A stretch of DNA of 64,000 bases. It comes from an uncultured Acidobacteriia bacterium. GTDB taxonomy: Bacteria; Acidobacteriota; Terriglobia; Bryobacterales; Bryobacteraceae. The notes under the pieces are model-generated. The model searched no databases. It was not told the origin of the DNA and saw only the letters and a list, made by a program, of their open reading frames with translations. Of the stretch, positions 9,118-17,678 are shown piece by piece; positions within the stretch are counted from its first letter, which is position 1; each line of letters starts with the position of its first letter. The stretch covers positions 51,249 through 115,248 of the forward strand of contig CAIVPR010000121.1 in NCBI GenBank assembly GCA_903907865.1, read 5' to 3'. The translations under genes were made by a program, and so were the position numbers.

Positions 9118-11067
9118 ATGCGCCCCTGTCCCCGAATCGCTTTGGCAGCCGTGCTGGCGTTGGCCGCCAGCATGGTTTCCGTCGGCTGCGCGCATCCCGC
9201 ATCCGCCCCGGCGGCTCCGGAAAACCATTACGTCGACGCCGCCCGCTGCGCCAACTGTCACGCCGCAATCGCGGCAACCTACCGCCAAACGGGCATGGCG
9301 CGAGCCTTCTACACACCCGCGCCGGAGGACTTTCCCGCGTCGCGTCCGTTCCACCATGCGGCGTCGGACACATGGTACCGGATCATTGCGCGCGACGGTC
9401 GGTTCTATCAGCGGTCGTGGCAGATCGGCCCTTCCCGACGGGAGGAATCGGTGTCGGAAACTTCCATCGACTCGATGATGGGATCCGGCAACCACGTCCG
9501 CACCTACCTGCACCGCACGCCCCGAAACACGTTGGTCGAGCTGCCCCTCGCCTGGTACGCGGAAAAAGGTGGCTATTACGCCATGAACCCGGGCTTCGAC
9601 ACCCCGCATCCCCCGGCCTCAAGGCGCGTCGGCTACGACTGCATGTTCTGCCACAACGCGTATCCCGAAATTCCCGTCGGGCACGACGACTCCGGCTCCG
9701 AGCCCGTCTTCGCAGCCAACCTCCCTTCCGGCATCGACTGCCAGCGGTGCCACGGACCCGGCGAGGCGCACATCGCGACTCCCTCCAAGTCCAACATCGT
9801 GAATCCGGCGAAGTTGTCCGACGAGCGCGCACTTGATGTTTGCGCCCAATGCCACCTCGAAACCACCAGCTTCCCGCTTCCCAACGTTGTCCGCCGTTTC
9901 GACAAGGGCCCGTTCGACTACCAGCCAGGCCAGTCGCTGTCGACCTTCGTGCTCCACTTCGACCACGCCCCGGGCACGGGACACGACGACAAGCTGGAAA
10001 TCGTCAGTTCCGTCTACCGGCTCCGCAAGTCGCAGTGCTTCCTGCAATCGCGCGGCGCGCTCACCTGTACCACCTGCCACAACCCGCACGACATCCCGCA
10101 CGGACCCGGTGCGGCGGCCAAGTATGACAAAGTTTGCGGAAAGTGTCACGCGGCGAAAGTGCAGACGCTGGTCGCGGCGCAGTCCCACCCCTCAGACACA
10201 CGTTGCACCGCATGCCACATGCCGAAGCGACGCACGGAGGATGTGGTCCACGCCGTGGTGACCGACCATCTGATCCAGCGCCGCGCGCCCGCCAACCCGA
10301 CTGCGGAACTCGCCGAGCGCCATGGCCCGGCGGCGCAGTACCGAGGCGAGGTTGTGCCGTACGGGGAGTCGGAACCGATCTACACCGCGTTCGCGCAGGT
10401 CAGCGCCAAGAGCAATTTGGAGGCGGGCATTCGGCGGTTGGAATCCGACATCGAGACGTTGAAGCCGGCCCGTCCCGAGTTCCTCATCGAACTGGGCGAC
10501 GCCTACAGCGCGACGGGGCAGTCGTCCAAGGCCGCCGAGGCTTACCGCCGGGCCTTGGCCAAGCGCCCAAACTCCGCCCTCATCCTCCGGCGGCTGGGCG
10601 ATCCGTTGCAAGCCACCCGCGTCGATCCGAACGATCCCCAGGCATGGTACGACCTCGGTTTGGCGCAATCGAACGCCGACGCGCTTCGCCGGGCCATCGC
10701 CTTGGATCCAGAATTTGCCGAGGCCCACAACACCCTCGGAGCGGTGCTTGCGGAATCGGGACATGCCTCGGAAGCCGAGTCGGAGTTCCAGACCGCGCTG
10801 CGGTTGGCGCCGGCGAACGCCGGGGCGCACGGCAATATCGCCCATTTGCTGGCGGAGCGCGGCGATCTCGCACAGGCCGCGTGGCACTACGGGAAGGCTG
10901 GCGACAGCGCGCAGGACCAGTTCAATTTCGCGGTGACGCTCGCGCGGATGAACCGCCTCGCCGAGGCCCGTGTCCATCTCGAAGCAGCGCTCAAGGCGGA
11001 TCCGAAGATGCCGGAGGCCCTGCGGCTGAGGGCGGATCTGGACGAGATGTTGGGTCGGGGACGCTGA
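9118..11067 (+). CDS. Seven-haem c-type cytochrome with C-terminal TPR domain, lipoprotein
   Basis: The protein has 649 residues. The N-terminal export signal ends at VSVGC near residue 25, a plausible lipobox. Seven CxxCH haem sites follow in order: CANCH, CMFCH, CQRCH, CAQCH, CTTCH, CGKCH and CTACH, spread over roughly residues 42-370. This resembles the cytochrome c554/NrfB-like group. From about 440 to the end come TPR repeats (GDAYSATGQSSKAAEAYRRA and similar). The family is usually periplasmic or surface-attached electron-transfer protein; the TPR part suggests assembly with a partner. No reductase catalytic motif is recognisable and no electron-donor gene lies beside it. A CATAAT hexamer is 8 nt before the ATG. 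Confidence 0.85.
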   Translation: MRPCPRIALAAVLALAASMVSVGCAHPASAPAAPENHYVDAARCANCHAAIAATYRQTGMARAFYTPAPEDFPASRPFHHAASDTWYRIIARDGRFYQRSWQIGPSRREESVSETSIDSMMGSGNHVRTYLHRTPRNTLVELPLAWYAEKGGYYAMNPGFDTPHPPASRRVGYDCMFCHNAYPEIPVGHDDSGSEPVFAANLPSGIDCQRCHGPGEAHIATPSKSNIVNPAKLSDERALDVCAQCHLETTSFPLPNVVRRFDKGPFDYQPGQSLSTFVLHFDHAPGTGHDDKLEIVSSVYRLRKSQCFLQSRGALTCTTCHNPHDIPHGPGAAAKYDKVCGKCHAAKVQTLVAAQSHPSDTRCTACHMPKRRTEDVVHAVVTDHLIQRRAPANPTAELAERHGPAAQYRGEVVPYGESEPIYTAFAQVSAKSNLEAGIRRLESDIETLKPARPEFLIELGDAYSATGQSSKAAEAYRRALAKRPNSALILRRLGDPLQATRVDPNDPQAWYDLGLAQSNADALRRAIALDPEFAEAHNTLGAVLAESGHASEAESEFQTALRLAPANAGAHGNIAHLLAERGDLAQAAWHYGKAGDSAQDQFNFAVTLARMNRLAEARVHLEAALKADPKMPEALRLRADLDEMLGRGR

Positions 11068-11263
11068 ACCTGGAAACGGCAGTGGCGTTTCAGCGGAGAG
11101 CAACGCTCGCCCGTTGGGTGAACAGCCTACACTCCCTCCCTTGCGGTGGTGGCTCGGTCACCTGCTGATTCCGCCGAGCGTTTGTTCGGGGAACCGAAGA
11201 TACTCCGCGGCGCCGTCAACTGCCGTTTCTAACCGGAAGCAAGGAACGGTATACTTTCGAAAA

Positions 11264-12196
11264 GTGCTCCACCTCTTCCTACTGCTCGTCGCCGCCCTGC
11301 CTTGGGGCGACACATCACGCCTCGGGCGTCCGTTTGCCAAGGACCCCTCCGTCATCAAGTTCCACGGCCGCTATCTGATGTACTTCTCGGTGCCCGCCTA
11401 CGGAGACGGACGCCCCAATGACGGCTGGGCCGTGGGGATCGCCGAAAGTTCGAACTTGGTGGATTGGAAGAAGATCGCCGAGGTTCCGCCCGCCGGTGAA
11501 TACGAAAAGAAGGGGCTGGCCGCACCCTACGCCCGCGTCATTGATGGCAAGGTCCACCTTTTCTACCAGACCTATGGCAACGGCGCGAACGACGCCATCT
11601 GCCACGCCGTCTCCGACGACGGTCTGGCGTTCACACGGGACGCCTCCAACCCGGTCTTCCATCCCACCGGCGACTGGAACGCCGGACGCGCCATCGACGC
11701 CGAGGTCGCGCGGTTCCAAGGCAAGTGGTTCCTCTACGGAGCGACCCGCGACCCCCAGATGAAGGTGCAGATGCTGGTCGGGGCGGTCTCAACCGGGGGC
11801 TTCGACCGGTCGTCGTGGAAGCAGTTCGAGGGCGGGTCGATCCTGAAGCCGGAATTGCCGTGGGAGCAGCAGTGCATCGAGGCACCGTCCGTGGTGGAAC
11901 ACAACGGCGAACTCTACATGTTCTACGCGGGGGCATACAACAACGCCCCGCAGCAGATCGGAGTGGCGCGCAGCAAGGATGGATTCCACTGGACCCGCGC
12001 AAGCGACCAACCGCTGTTGCCGGTGGGCGCTCCGGGATCGTGGAACTCCTCGGAATCGGGCCATCCGGGGGCGTTTGTCGATGACGACGGCCAGATCTAC
12101 CTCTTCTACCAAGGCAACAACGACAAGGGGAAGACATGGAAGCTGTCGTTTGTGAAGATTGGTTGGAAAGGGGATCAACCGTATGTCATGCCTTAG
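11264..12196 (+). CDS. Secreted five-bladed beta-propeller glycosidase-like protein (GH43/GH32-like fold)
   Basis: From the GTG at 11264 the protein has 310 residues with a short signal peptide (VLHLFLLLVAALPWGD). The blade-start motif KDPSVIKFHGRYLMYFS is typical of GH43/GH32/GH130 propellers, where the Asp is catalytic or binding. Later blades repeat the pattern, for example IEAPSVVEHNGELYMFYAG and GHPGAFVDDDGQIYLFYQG. It probably acts on or binds an oligosaccharide; the exact family is uncertain. TATACT lies 8 nt upstream of the GTG and no ribosome site is seen. An in-frame ATG exists at 11114, but the signal peptide favours 11264. Its stop overlaps the FAD gene by 14 nt. Confidence 0.72.
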   Translation: MLHLFLLLVAALPWGDTSRLGRPFAKDPSVIKFHGRYLMYFSVPAYGDGRPNDGWAVGIAESSNLVDWKKIAEVPPAGEYEKKGLAAPYARVIDGKVHLFYQTYGNGANDAICHAVSDDGLAFTRDASNPVFHPTGDWNAGRAIDAEVARFQGKWFLYGATRDPQMKVQMLVGAVSTGGFDRSSWKQFEGGSILKPELPWEQQCIEAPSVVEHNGELYMFYAGAYNNAPQQIGVARSKDGFHWTRASDQPLLPVGAPGSWNSSESGHPGAFVDDDGQIYLFYQGNNDKGKTWKLSFVKIGWKGDQPYVMP

Positions 12197-13796
12197 GCTT
12201 TCGACGCTGCTGCTATCGTGTCTGGCCGCGCACGGGGCAACCCGTAATTTCGATGTGGTCGTCTACGGTGGCACTGCGGGAGGCGTCATCGCGGCCGTTT
12301 CCTCAGCCCGCGAAGGGCTGAAGACGGCACTGGTGGAGCCGACCGCCCACATCGGCGGAATGGTTTCCGGTGGGCTCGGCTACACCGACTTCGGCAAAAA
12401 GGAAGTCATCGGTGGCTATGCGCTCGAGTTCTACTACCGGGTGGGACGCTACTACGGCATGAACCGGTACTCCAACGACGTTTCGTGGTACCACGAGCCG
12501 CACGTGGGCGAAAAGATTCTGCGGGACATGCTGGCCGGGGCGGGTGTCCAAGTCTTCGAGCGGTCGCGAATTCGCGAAAAAGGCGGCGCCGCGAAAGATG
12601 GAACGCGGATCGTGTCGCTGACGACCGAATCCGGCGACGTCTTCAACGCCGCCGTCTTCATGGATTCCAGCTACGAGGGCGATCTGATGGCGCAGTCGGG
12701 GGTGACCTGGACCTACGGGCGGGAGTCAACGGCGGAATACGGCGAATCGCTGGCCGGGGTGCGCGACCGGACACCGCTGCACCAGTTCCTGGTTGACGTG
12801 CCAGCCCGCGATGCAGCCGGGAAACTGCTGCCGGAAATCCGCGGCCCGCAGCGGGCTCCGGCGGGTTCGGCGGACAAATCGGTACAGGCCTACAACTTCC
12901 GCATGTGCTTCAGCGACGCCGCCGACCGCATCCCGTTCGCCAAGCCGCCGCAGTACGACCCGGCCCGCTACGCACTGCTGGCAAAGCTCATCGCGGCGCG
13001 TCAAAAGGGGGAAAACCGCGTGCCGCCGCTCGAAACGCTGCTGTTCATCGGCCGCCTCCCCAACGGGACTTCCGACGTGAATAACAACGGGGCCTTTTCG
13101 ACCGACTACATCGGCGGAAGCTGGGATTATCCGACCGCTTCCTATGCCCGCCGGGCCGAAATCTGGGAGGAGCACAAGCGCTACACACAGGGCTTCCTCT
13201 ATTTCCTCGGCAACGACCCCGCCGTGCCCGAGGCCTTGCGCGCCGAAACCGCCCGCTGGGGCCTCTGCGCGCACGAATGGGAGGACAGCGGCAACTTTAC
13301 GCCGCAGCTTTACATACGCGAGGCGCGCCGCATGGTCGGGGAATATGTGATGGTCCAAAAGGACCTCCAGTCCGATTTGACCAAGCCGGACCCCATCGGC
13401 ATGGGCTCCTACAACAGTGATTCGCACAACGTGGACCGGATCGTGGACGCCAGCGGGTTCGCGCGCAACGAGGGCGACATGCAGGTCGCGGTGACGCCCT
13501 ACCAGATCCCGTACCGGATTCTGACGCCGAAGCGGGCGGAAGCCACCAATTTGCTGGTTCCGGTGGCGTTTTCAGCCAGCCATGTGGCCTATTCGTCGGT
13601 GCGGATGGAGCCCCAGTACATGATCCTCGGCCAGGCGGCGGGTGTGGCGGCCAAGATGGCGATCACCGGCAAGCGGGCTGTACAGGAGATCGATACCAAG
13701 GCGCTGACCGAGAAGCTGCGTGCCGACGGGGTGGTGATGGAATACGTGCCCTCGCCGCAGGTACGCGCGATCTCGAAAGCGCGGGTGGCGAAGTAG
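12183..13796 (+). CDS. Secreted FAD-dependent oxidoreductase (FAD_oxidored type)
   Basis: The protein has 537 residues. A signal peptide ends near CLAAHG (residue 18). The dinucleotide-binding fingerprint FDVVVYGGTAGGVIAAVSSA follows at about 22-41, then VEPTAHIGGMVSGGLG. The C-terminal region QYMILGQAAGVAAKMA is the usual closing FAD contact of this family (PF12831). Such proteins are common in Acidobacteria and Planctomycetes beside carbohydrate enzymes; substrates are unknown. The start ATG lies inside the end of the propeller gene with AAGGGGA upstream, so the two are coupled and probably work on the same material. Confidence 0.82.
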   Translation: MSCLRLSTLLLSCLAAHGATRNFDVVVYGGTAGGVIAAVSSAREGLKTALVEPTAHIGGMVSGGLGYTDFGKKEVIGGYALEFYYRVGRYYGMNRYSNDVSWYHEPHVGEKILRDMLAGAGVQVFERSRIREKGGAAKDGTRIVSLTTESGDVFNAAVFMDSSYEGDLMAQSGVTWTYGRESTAEYGESLAGVRDRTPLHQFLVDVPARDAAGKLLPEIRGPQRAPAGSADKSVQAYNFRMCFSDAADRIPFAKPPQYDPARYALLAKLIAARQKGENRVPPLETLLFIGRLPNGTSDVNNNGAFSTDYIGGSWDYPTASYARRAEIWEEHKRYTQGFLYFLGNDPAVPEALRAETARWGLCAHEWEDSGNFTPQLYIREARRMVGEYVMVQKDLQSDLTKPDPIGMGSYNSDSHNVDRIVDASGFARNEGDMQVAVTPYQIPYRILTPKRAEATNLLVPVAFSASHVAYSSVRMEPQYMILGQAAGVAAKMAITGKRAVQEIDTKALTEKLRADGVVMEYVPSPQVRAISKARVAK

Positions 13797-13805
13797 CGGT
13801 CACGG

Positions 13806-13811
13806 TAGAAT
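13806..13811 (+). promoter_or_regulatory. -10-like TAGAAT, leaderless start of uppP
   Basis: TAGAAT ends 6 nt before the TTG start codon at 13818, only 10 nt after the previous stop. Confidence 0.42.
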
Positions 13812-13817
13812 GCAGGA

Positions 13818-14690
13818 TTGAACGACTATCTCCTTTCCCTCATTCTCGGCATCATTGAAGGCCTCACGGAGTTCCTTCCGGTGAGTTCGACGGCACACCT
13901 ACGGATCTCCGAGGCGTTGCTGGGTGTCAACCTTGAAGACGGCTACTGGAAGATGTTCAGCATCGTAATCCAGTTGGGCGCGGTGCTGTGCCTGCCCATC
14001 TATTTCGCCAGCCGGATCGGTGGCTTTATTTCGACATTCCCGCAGGGTCGGCGCGGCGACAAAACAATGCTGACCCACCCCATCTCCTTGACCTTGATCG
14101 CGTTTGTCTGTACGGCGGGCCCGGCATTCGTCCTCAAGAAGGTGATCGGCAAGAACCTTGAGAACCTGCCGCTTATGGGCGCGGCCCTGATTGTCGGCGG
14201 CATCATCATGTGGGCTGTCGACGCCGTGTTCGATGGACGGAAGGCCTTGGCTGGCCAAGGGGCGGCCGACGAACTGGAACACATGACAATCGGCCAAGCC
14301 GTCTGGATCGGGTGCTGCCAGATTCTCTCGGCGGTTGTGCCCGGAACCTCCCGCTCAATGATCACCATCGCGGCCGGCCAATCGGCGGGCTTGACCCGCT
14401 CGGCGGCATTGGAGTTCTCCTTCCTGCTGTCGCTCCCCACCATGGCGGCCGCTACGTGCTACGACTTGCTGAAGTTCCTCAAGCCCTCCCACGGCGAGCC
14501 TGTTCCGCACATCGATTCCCACGGCTGGGTTCTGCTTGCCGTCGGCTTCGTGATCTCGTTCTTTGTCGCCTGGGCGGTGGTGGCATGGTTCATGAACTGG
14601 GTGCGCACCCGCGGGTTTGTCCCGTTTGCCATTTACCGCTTCATCGCCGGGGCTGCGGTACTGGCTTGGACCCTGGGCATGTTCCGCTGA
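13818..14690 (+). CDS. uppP: Undecaprenyl-diphosphatase UppP (BacA family)
   Basis: The integral membrane protein has 290 residues. Both conserved active-site segments are present: EGLTEFLPVSSTAHL at about 14-28 and VVPGTSRSMITIAAG near 175-190. It removes a phosphate from undecaprenyl diphosphate, recycling the lipid carrier for peptidoglycan and other wall polymers; high dosage gives bacitracin resistance. The start is TTG with a -10-like hexamer 6 nt ahead. The sensor kinase gene begins 10 nt downstream, so they may be co-transcribed. Confidence 0.96.
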   Translation: MNDYLLSLILGIIEGLTEFLPVSSTAHLRISEALLGVNLEDGYWKMFSIVIQLGAVLCLPIYFASRIGGFISTFPQGRRGDKTMLTHPISLTLIAFVCTAGPAFVLKKVIGKNLENLPLMGAALIVGGIIMWAVDAVFDGRKALAGQGAADELEHMTIGQAVWIGCCQILSAVVPGTSRSMITIAAGQSAGLTRSAALEFSFLLSLPTMAAATCYDLLKFLKPSHGEPVPHIDSHGWVLLAVGFVISFFVAWAVVAWFMNWVRTRGFVPFAIYRFIAGAAVLAWTLGMFR

Positions 14691-14700
14691 GCTGCGCAGT

Positions 14701-17598
14701 ATGGGCCACGAGGGTTACGACCAGGGCTTCGGCAAGAAACTGGAGGCCGCGCGTCTCCGCGTGGAGGAGCTTCAGCGCCGCGCCGATTCCCAGTCGCATT
14801 TCCCCGCCTTCGACGCGAACCTCCGGTCGTCGGTAAGCACTTTGCTGTCGGACCTCGAGGCTACCCATCGCGGGCGTACCGGAGACACCCGCTCCAATGA
14901 ATTCAACGCCGCCATGGAACTGGCGGGGCTGATCTACTGGGACGCCGAATCGACCGATAGCCTGCAGTTGAACGACCGCTTCTATTCGGTCCACGGGACC
15001 ACCGTTGAACGCGAAGGCGGCTACACCCTGTCGTTGGAGCGCTACATACGGGAGTTTGTGCACCCGGACGACGCCCGCAGGGTTGCGGAACAACTGGCAA
15101 CCGCCGTGACCTCGCCGGCGCCGATTTCCACGGTGGAACTGGAGAATCGGATCGTGCGCCGTTCCGATGGGGCCGTCCGCCATACCCTGGCCCGTGTCGA
15201 GGTGGTGAAAGACTTCGTGGCCGGAACGATCCGCATCCGGGGCGTCAGCCAGGATGTCACCGAGCAGAGGCAGGCCAGGGAAGCTCTGCTCGAAAAAACC
15301 GTCGAACTCAAAGAAGCACAGAGGTTGGCGGGAATCGGAAGCTGGGAATACGACCCGGCAACGGGCGAGATCGCCTATAGCGAACAACTGCTGCGGCTCT
15401 ACGGGTGGGATGTCAACGCCCCGGTGCCAACCTTTGACGAGGTCGAACGCCTGTATTCGCCGGAAACCTGGCGGAACATCCGCGCCGCCATGGCCGAAAC
15501 GCTCCGTAGCGGCAAACAGCGCACGGTGGAGGCCGAGCTTCTCCTTCCCGATGGTTCCCGGCGCTGGGTAACGGCACACGGCGATGCTGCGCGTGATGCC
15601 GCCGGTACCATCCGCAGGTTGCGTGGAACGGTCCAAGACATCACCGAGCGCGTTGATGCCGAGCGGCGCTACAAAAGCTTGGCGATGGCGATCGAGCAGG
15701 CCTACGACGAGGTCGTCGTCACCGATGCCCGCGGCCTCATTTTGTATTGCAACCCCGCCTTCGAGAAATCCAGCGGCTACTCCAAGGAAGAAGTGTTGGC
15801 CCGCGACGCCCGCTTCCTTTTCCCCCCTGGCCCCGCTCACCACAGCCAAATGACCGAGGTCGTGCGGGTTGTGAAGTCGGGGTGTCCGTGGACCGGGCGT
15901 TTCACCAACGCCCGCAAGGACGGTACCCATTACACCAAGGACGTTACCGTTTCCCCCATCCTCCTGCCGTCCGGCGAACCCATGGGCGTTGTTTCCGTCG
16001 GGAGGGATATCACCGAACGCGAGAAGCTTGCCGAGCGCCTGCAGCAAGCACAGAAGCTGGAGGGTATCGGGCGGCTTGCCGGGGGCGTCGCCCACGATTT
16101 CAACAACCTTCTGACGGTGATCAACGGCTACAGCGACGTTTTGTTGGGACAGTCCGGCATCTCGGGGAAAGAGCGGAAGATGCTGGAGGGCATCGGCGAC
16201 GCGGGCCAAAAGGCTGCCGCGCTGATCCGCCAGTTGCTGGCTTTCAGCCGCAAGCAGATGATCGAACTCCGCCCGGAGAACCTGAACAATGTCATCGAAT
16301 CAAACGCCGCGATGTTGCGCCGAATGATCGGGGACGGGATCGAGGTCGAGTTGCGGCTTGCGCCAGACCTCGGGCACGTCATGGCGGATTCCGGCCTGAT
16401 CCTGCAGGTCCTAACCAATCTGGCCCTGAATGCGCGCAGCGCCATGCCCCAAGGTGGCACGTTGGTCCTGGAAACTTCGAACGGTATTTTGGAGGCCGCC
16501 GAGGCCGAATTGCTGGGAGAGATTCAAGCGGGCAGCGTGGTGCGGTTGGTGGTTGGCGACACCGGCGTCGGCATGTCCGCCGAAATCCGCCGCAGCATTT
16601 TCGATCCCTTCTTCACGACCCAATCCGGCACGTACAACATGGGCTTGGGCCTTTCCACCGTCTATGGGATTGTCCGGCAATTTGGAGGCTCAATCTCTGT
16701 GACCAGCGAGCCCGGACAGGGCTCGGCGTTCTCGATCACTTTGCCGCGCACGGACGCGCCACCAGTAGATGCCGTTGCCGAAGAAACCCGGAGTCCCGTC
16801 CCTCCGCGGGGCGCGGAAACGATCCTTGTGGCCGAGGACGAAACCTCCGTGCTTGACCTCACCGTTGGCATCTTGGAGAGCCTCGGGTACAAGGTTCTCT
16901 CGGCACCCGGCGGCGCGGCTGCGCTCATGGCAGCCAGCCTGCACAATGGTCCGATCCACCTCCTGCTGACCGATGTCGTCATGCCCGGCATGACTGGTAG
17001 GGAGCTGGTCGACAGGCTCGCCGCCGCCCGTCCGGCCACAAAAGTGCTTTACATGTCCGGCTATGCGGAGGACGTGATCGCCCGTCGTGGCGTGGTCGAT
17101 CCAGGCCTCAATTTCATTGGCAAGCCGTACACCGTCGACGGTTTGGCGGTCAAGATCCGTGCCGTTCTGGACGCGGCGGCGTTGGTGGAAACCGGCGATG
17201 CCGCGCCGCCGTCTATCGCAATGTCGCCCACCCGCGTTTTGATCGTGGACGACAACGATCCCGTCCGGATGCTGTTTGACGAGATCCTGGCCGAGCTTGG
17301 ATACGAGTCGGCAAACGCCGCTTCGGTCGCCGAGGCTCTGCGCTTGGCCAGGCTAGGCGGCTTGGACGCGGTCTTAACCGACCTCCGGATCCCGGGAGGG
17401 AATACCTTTGAAATGATCCGCTCCTTGCGCGCAGCGTTTCCAGCGCTCGGGATTGTAGCCACGTCCGGCCTGCTGGACGACGCGACTCGCAAGGCGGCCA
17501 TCGAAAGCGGTGCCGACGAGGTCGTCGACAAGACATCCATTCCGGAACAGGCGGCGTGGATTCTGGAGAGGACTTTGGCGAAACATCGGCAGCCGTGA
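14701..17598 (+). CDS. Hybrid sensor histidine kinase: PAS repeats, kinase core, two receiver domains
   Basis: The protein has 965 residues, cytoplasmic by sequence. After a short coiled-coil N-terminus come three PAS/PAC units, recognisable by the recurring end GVSQDVTE / GTVQDITE / SVGRDITE (about 70-455). The HisKA phosphorylation site is AHDFNNLLTVINGY with His at residue 465. The HATPase domain follows, with GDTGVGMS and GLGLSTVYGIV. Receiver 1 (about 705-820) has the acceptor in LLLTDVVMPGM. Receiver 2 (about 845-960) has AVLTDLRIPGG. The signal is unknown. It follows uppP by 10 nt, and no dedicated DNA-binding partner lies beside it. Nothing appears broken. Confidence 0.9.
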   Translation: MGHEGYDQGFGKKLEAARLRVEELQRRADSQSHFPAFDANLRSSVSTLLSDLEATHRGRTGDTRSNEFNAAMELAGLIYWDAESTDSLQLNDRFYSVHGTTVEREGGYTLSLERYIREFVHPDDARRVAEQLATAVTSPAPISTVELENRIVRRSDGAVRHTLARVEVVKDFVAGTIRIRGVSQDVTEQRQAREALLEKTVELKEAQRLAGIGSWEYDPATGEIAYSEQLLRLYGWDVNAPVPTFDEVERLYSPETWRNIRAAMAETLRSGKQRTVEAELLLPDGSRRWVTAHGDAARDAAGTIRRLRGTVQDITERVDAERRYKSLAMAIEQAYDEVVVTDARGLILYCNPAFEKSSGYSKEEVLARDARFLFPPGPAHHSQMTEVVRVVKSGCPWTGRFTNARKDGTHYTKDVTVSPILLPSGEPMGVVSVGRDITEREKLAERLQQAQKLEGIGRLAGGVAHDFNNLLTVINGYSDVLLGQSGISGKERKMLEGIGDAGQKAAALIRQLLAFSRKQMIELRPENLNNVIESNAAMLRRMIGDGIEVELRLAPDLGHVMADSGLILQVLTNLALNARSAMPQGGTLVLETSNGILEAAEAELLGEIQAGSVVRLVVGDTGVGMSAEIRRSIFDPFFTTQSGTYNMGLGLSTVYGIVRQFGGSISVTSEPGQGSAFSITLPRTDAPPVDAVAEETRSPVPPRGAETILVAEDETSVLDLTVGILESLGYKVLSAPGGAAALMAASLHNGPIHLLLTDVVMPGMTGRELVDRLAAARPATKVLYMSGYAEDVIARRGVVDPGLNFIGKPYTVDGLAVKIRAVLDAAALVETGDAAPPSIAMSPTRVLIVDDNDPVRMLFDEILAELGYESANAASVAEALRLARLGGLDAVLTDLRIPGGNTFEMIRSLRAAFPALGIVATSGLLDDATRKAAIESGADEVVDKTSIPEQAAWILERTLAKHRQP

Positions 17599-17678
17599 TT
17601 CCGTGCCGGCCAGCCGCAAATCACCCCAAACCATCAAACGAAAAACCTGTTGTCCGCCGCGCCACAAGATGGCATAAA

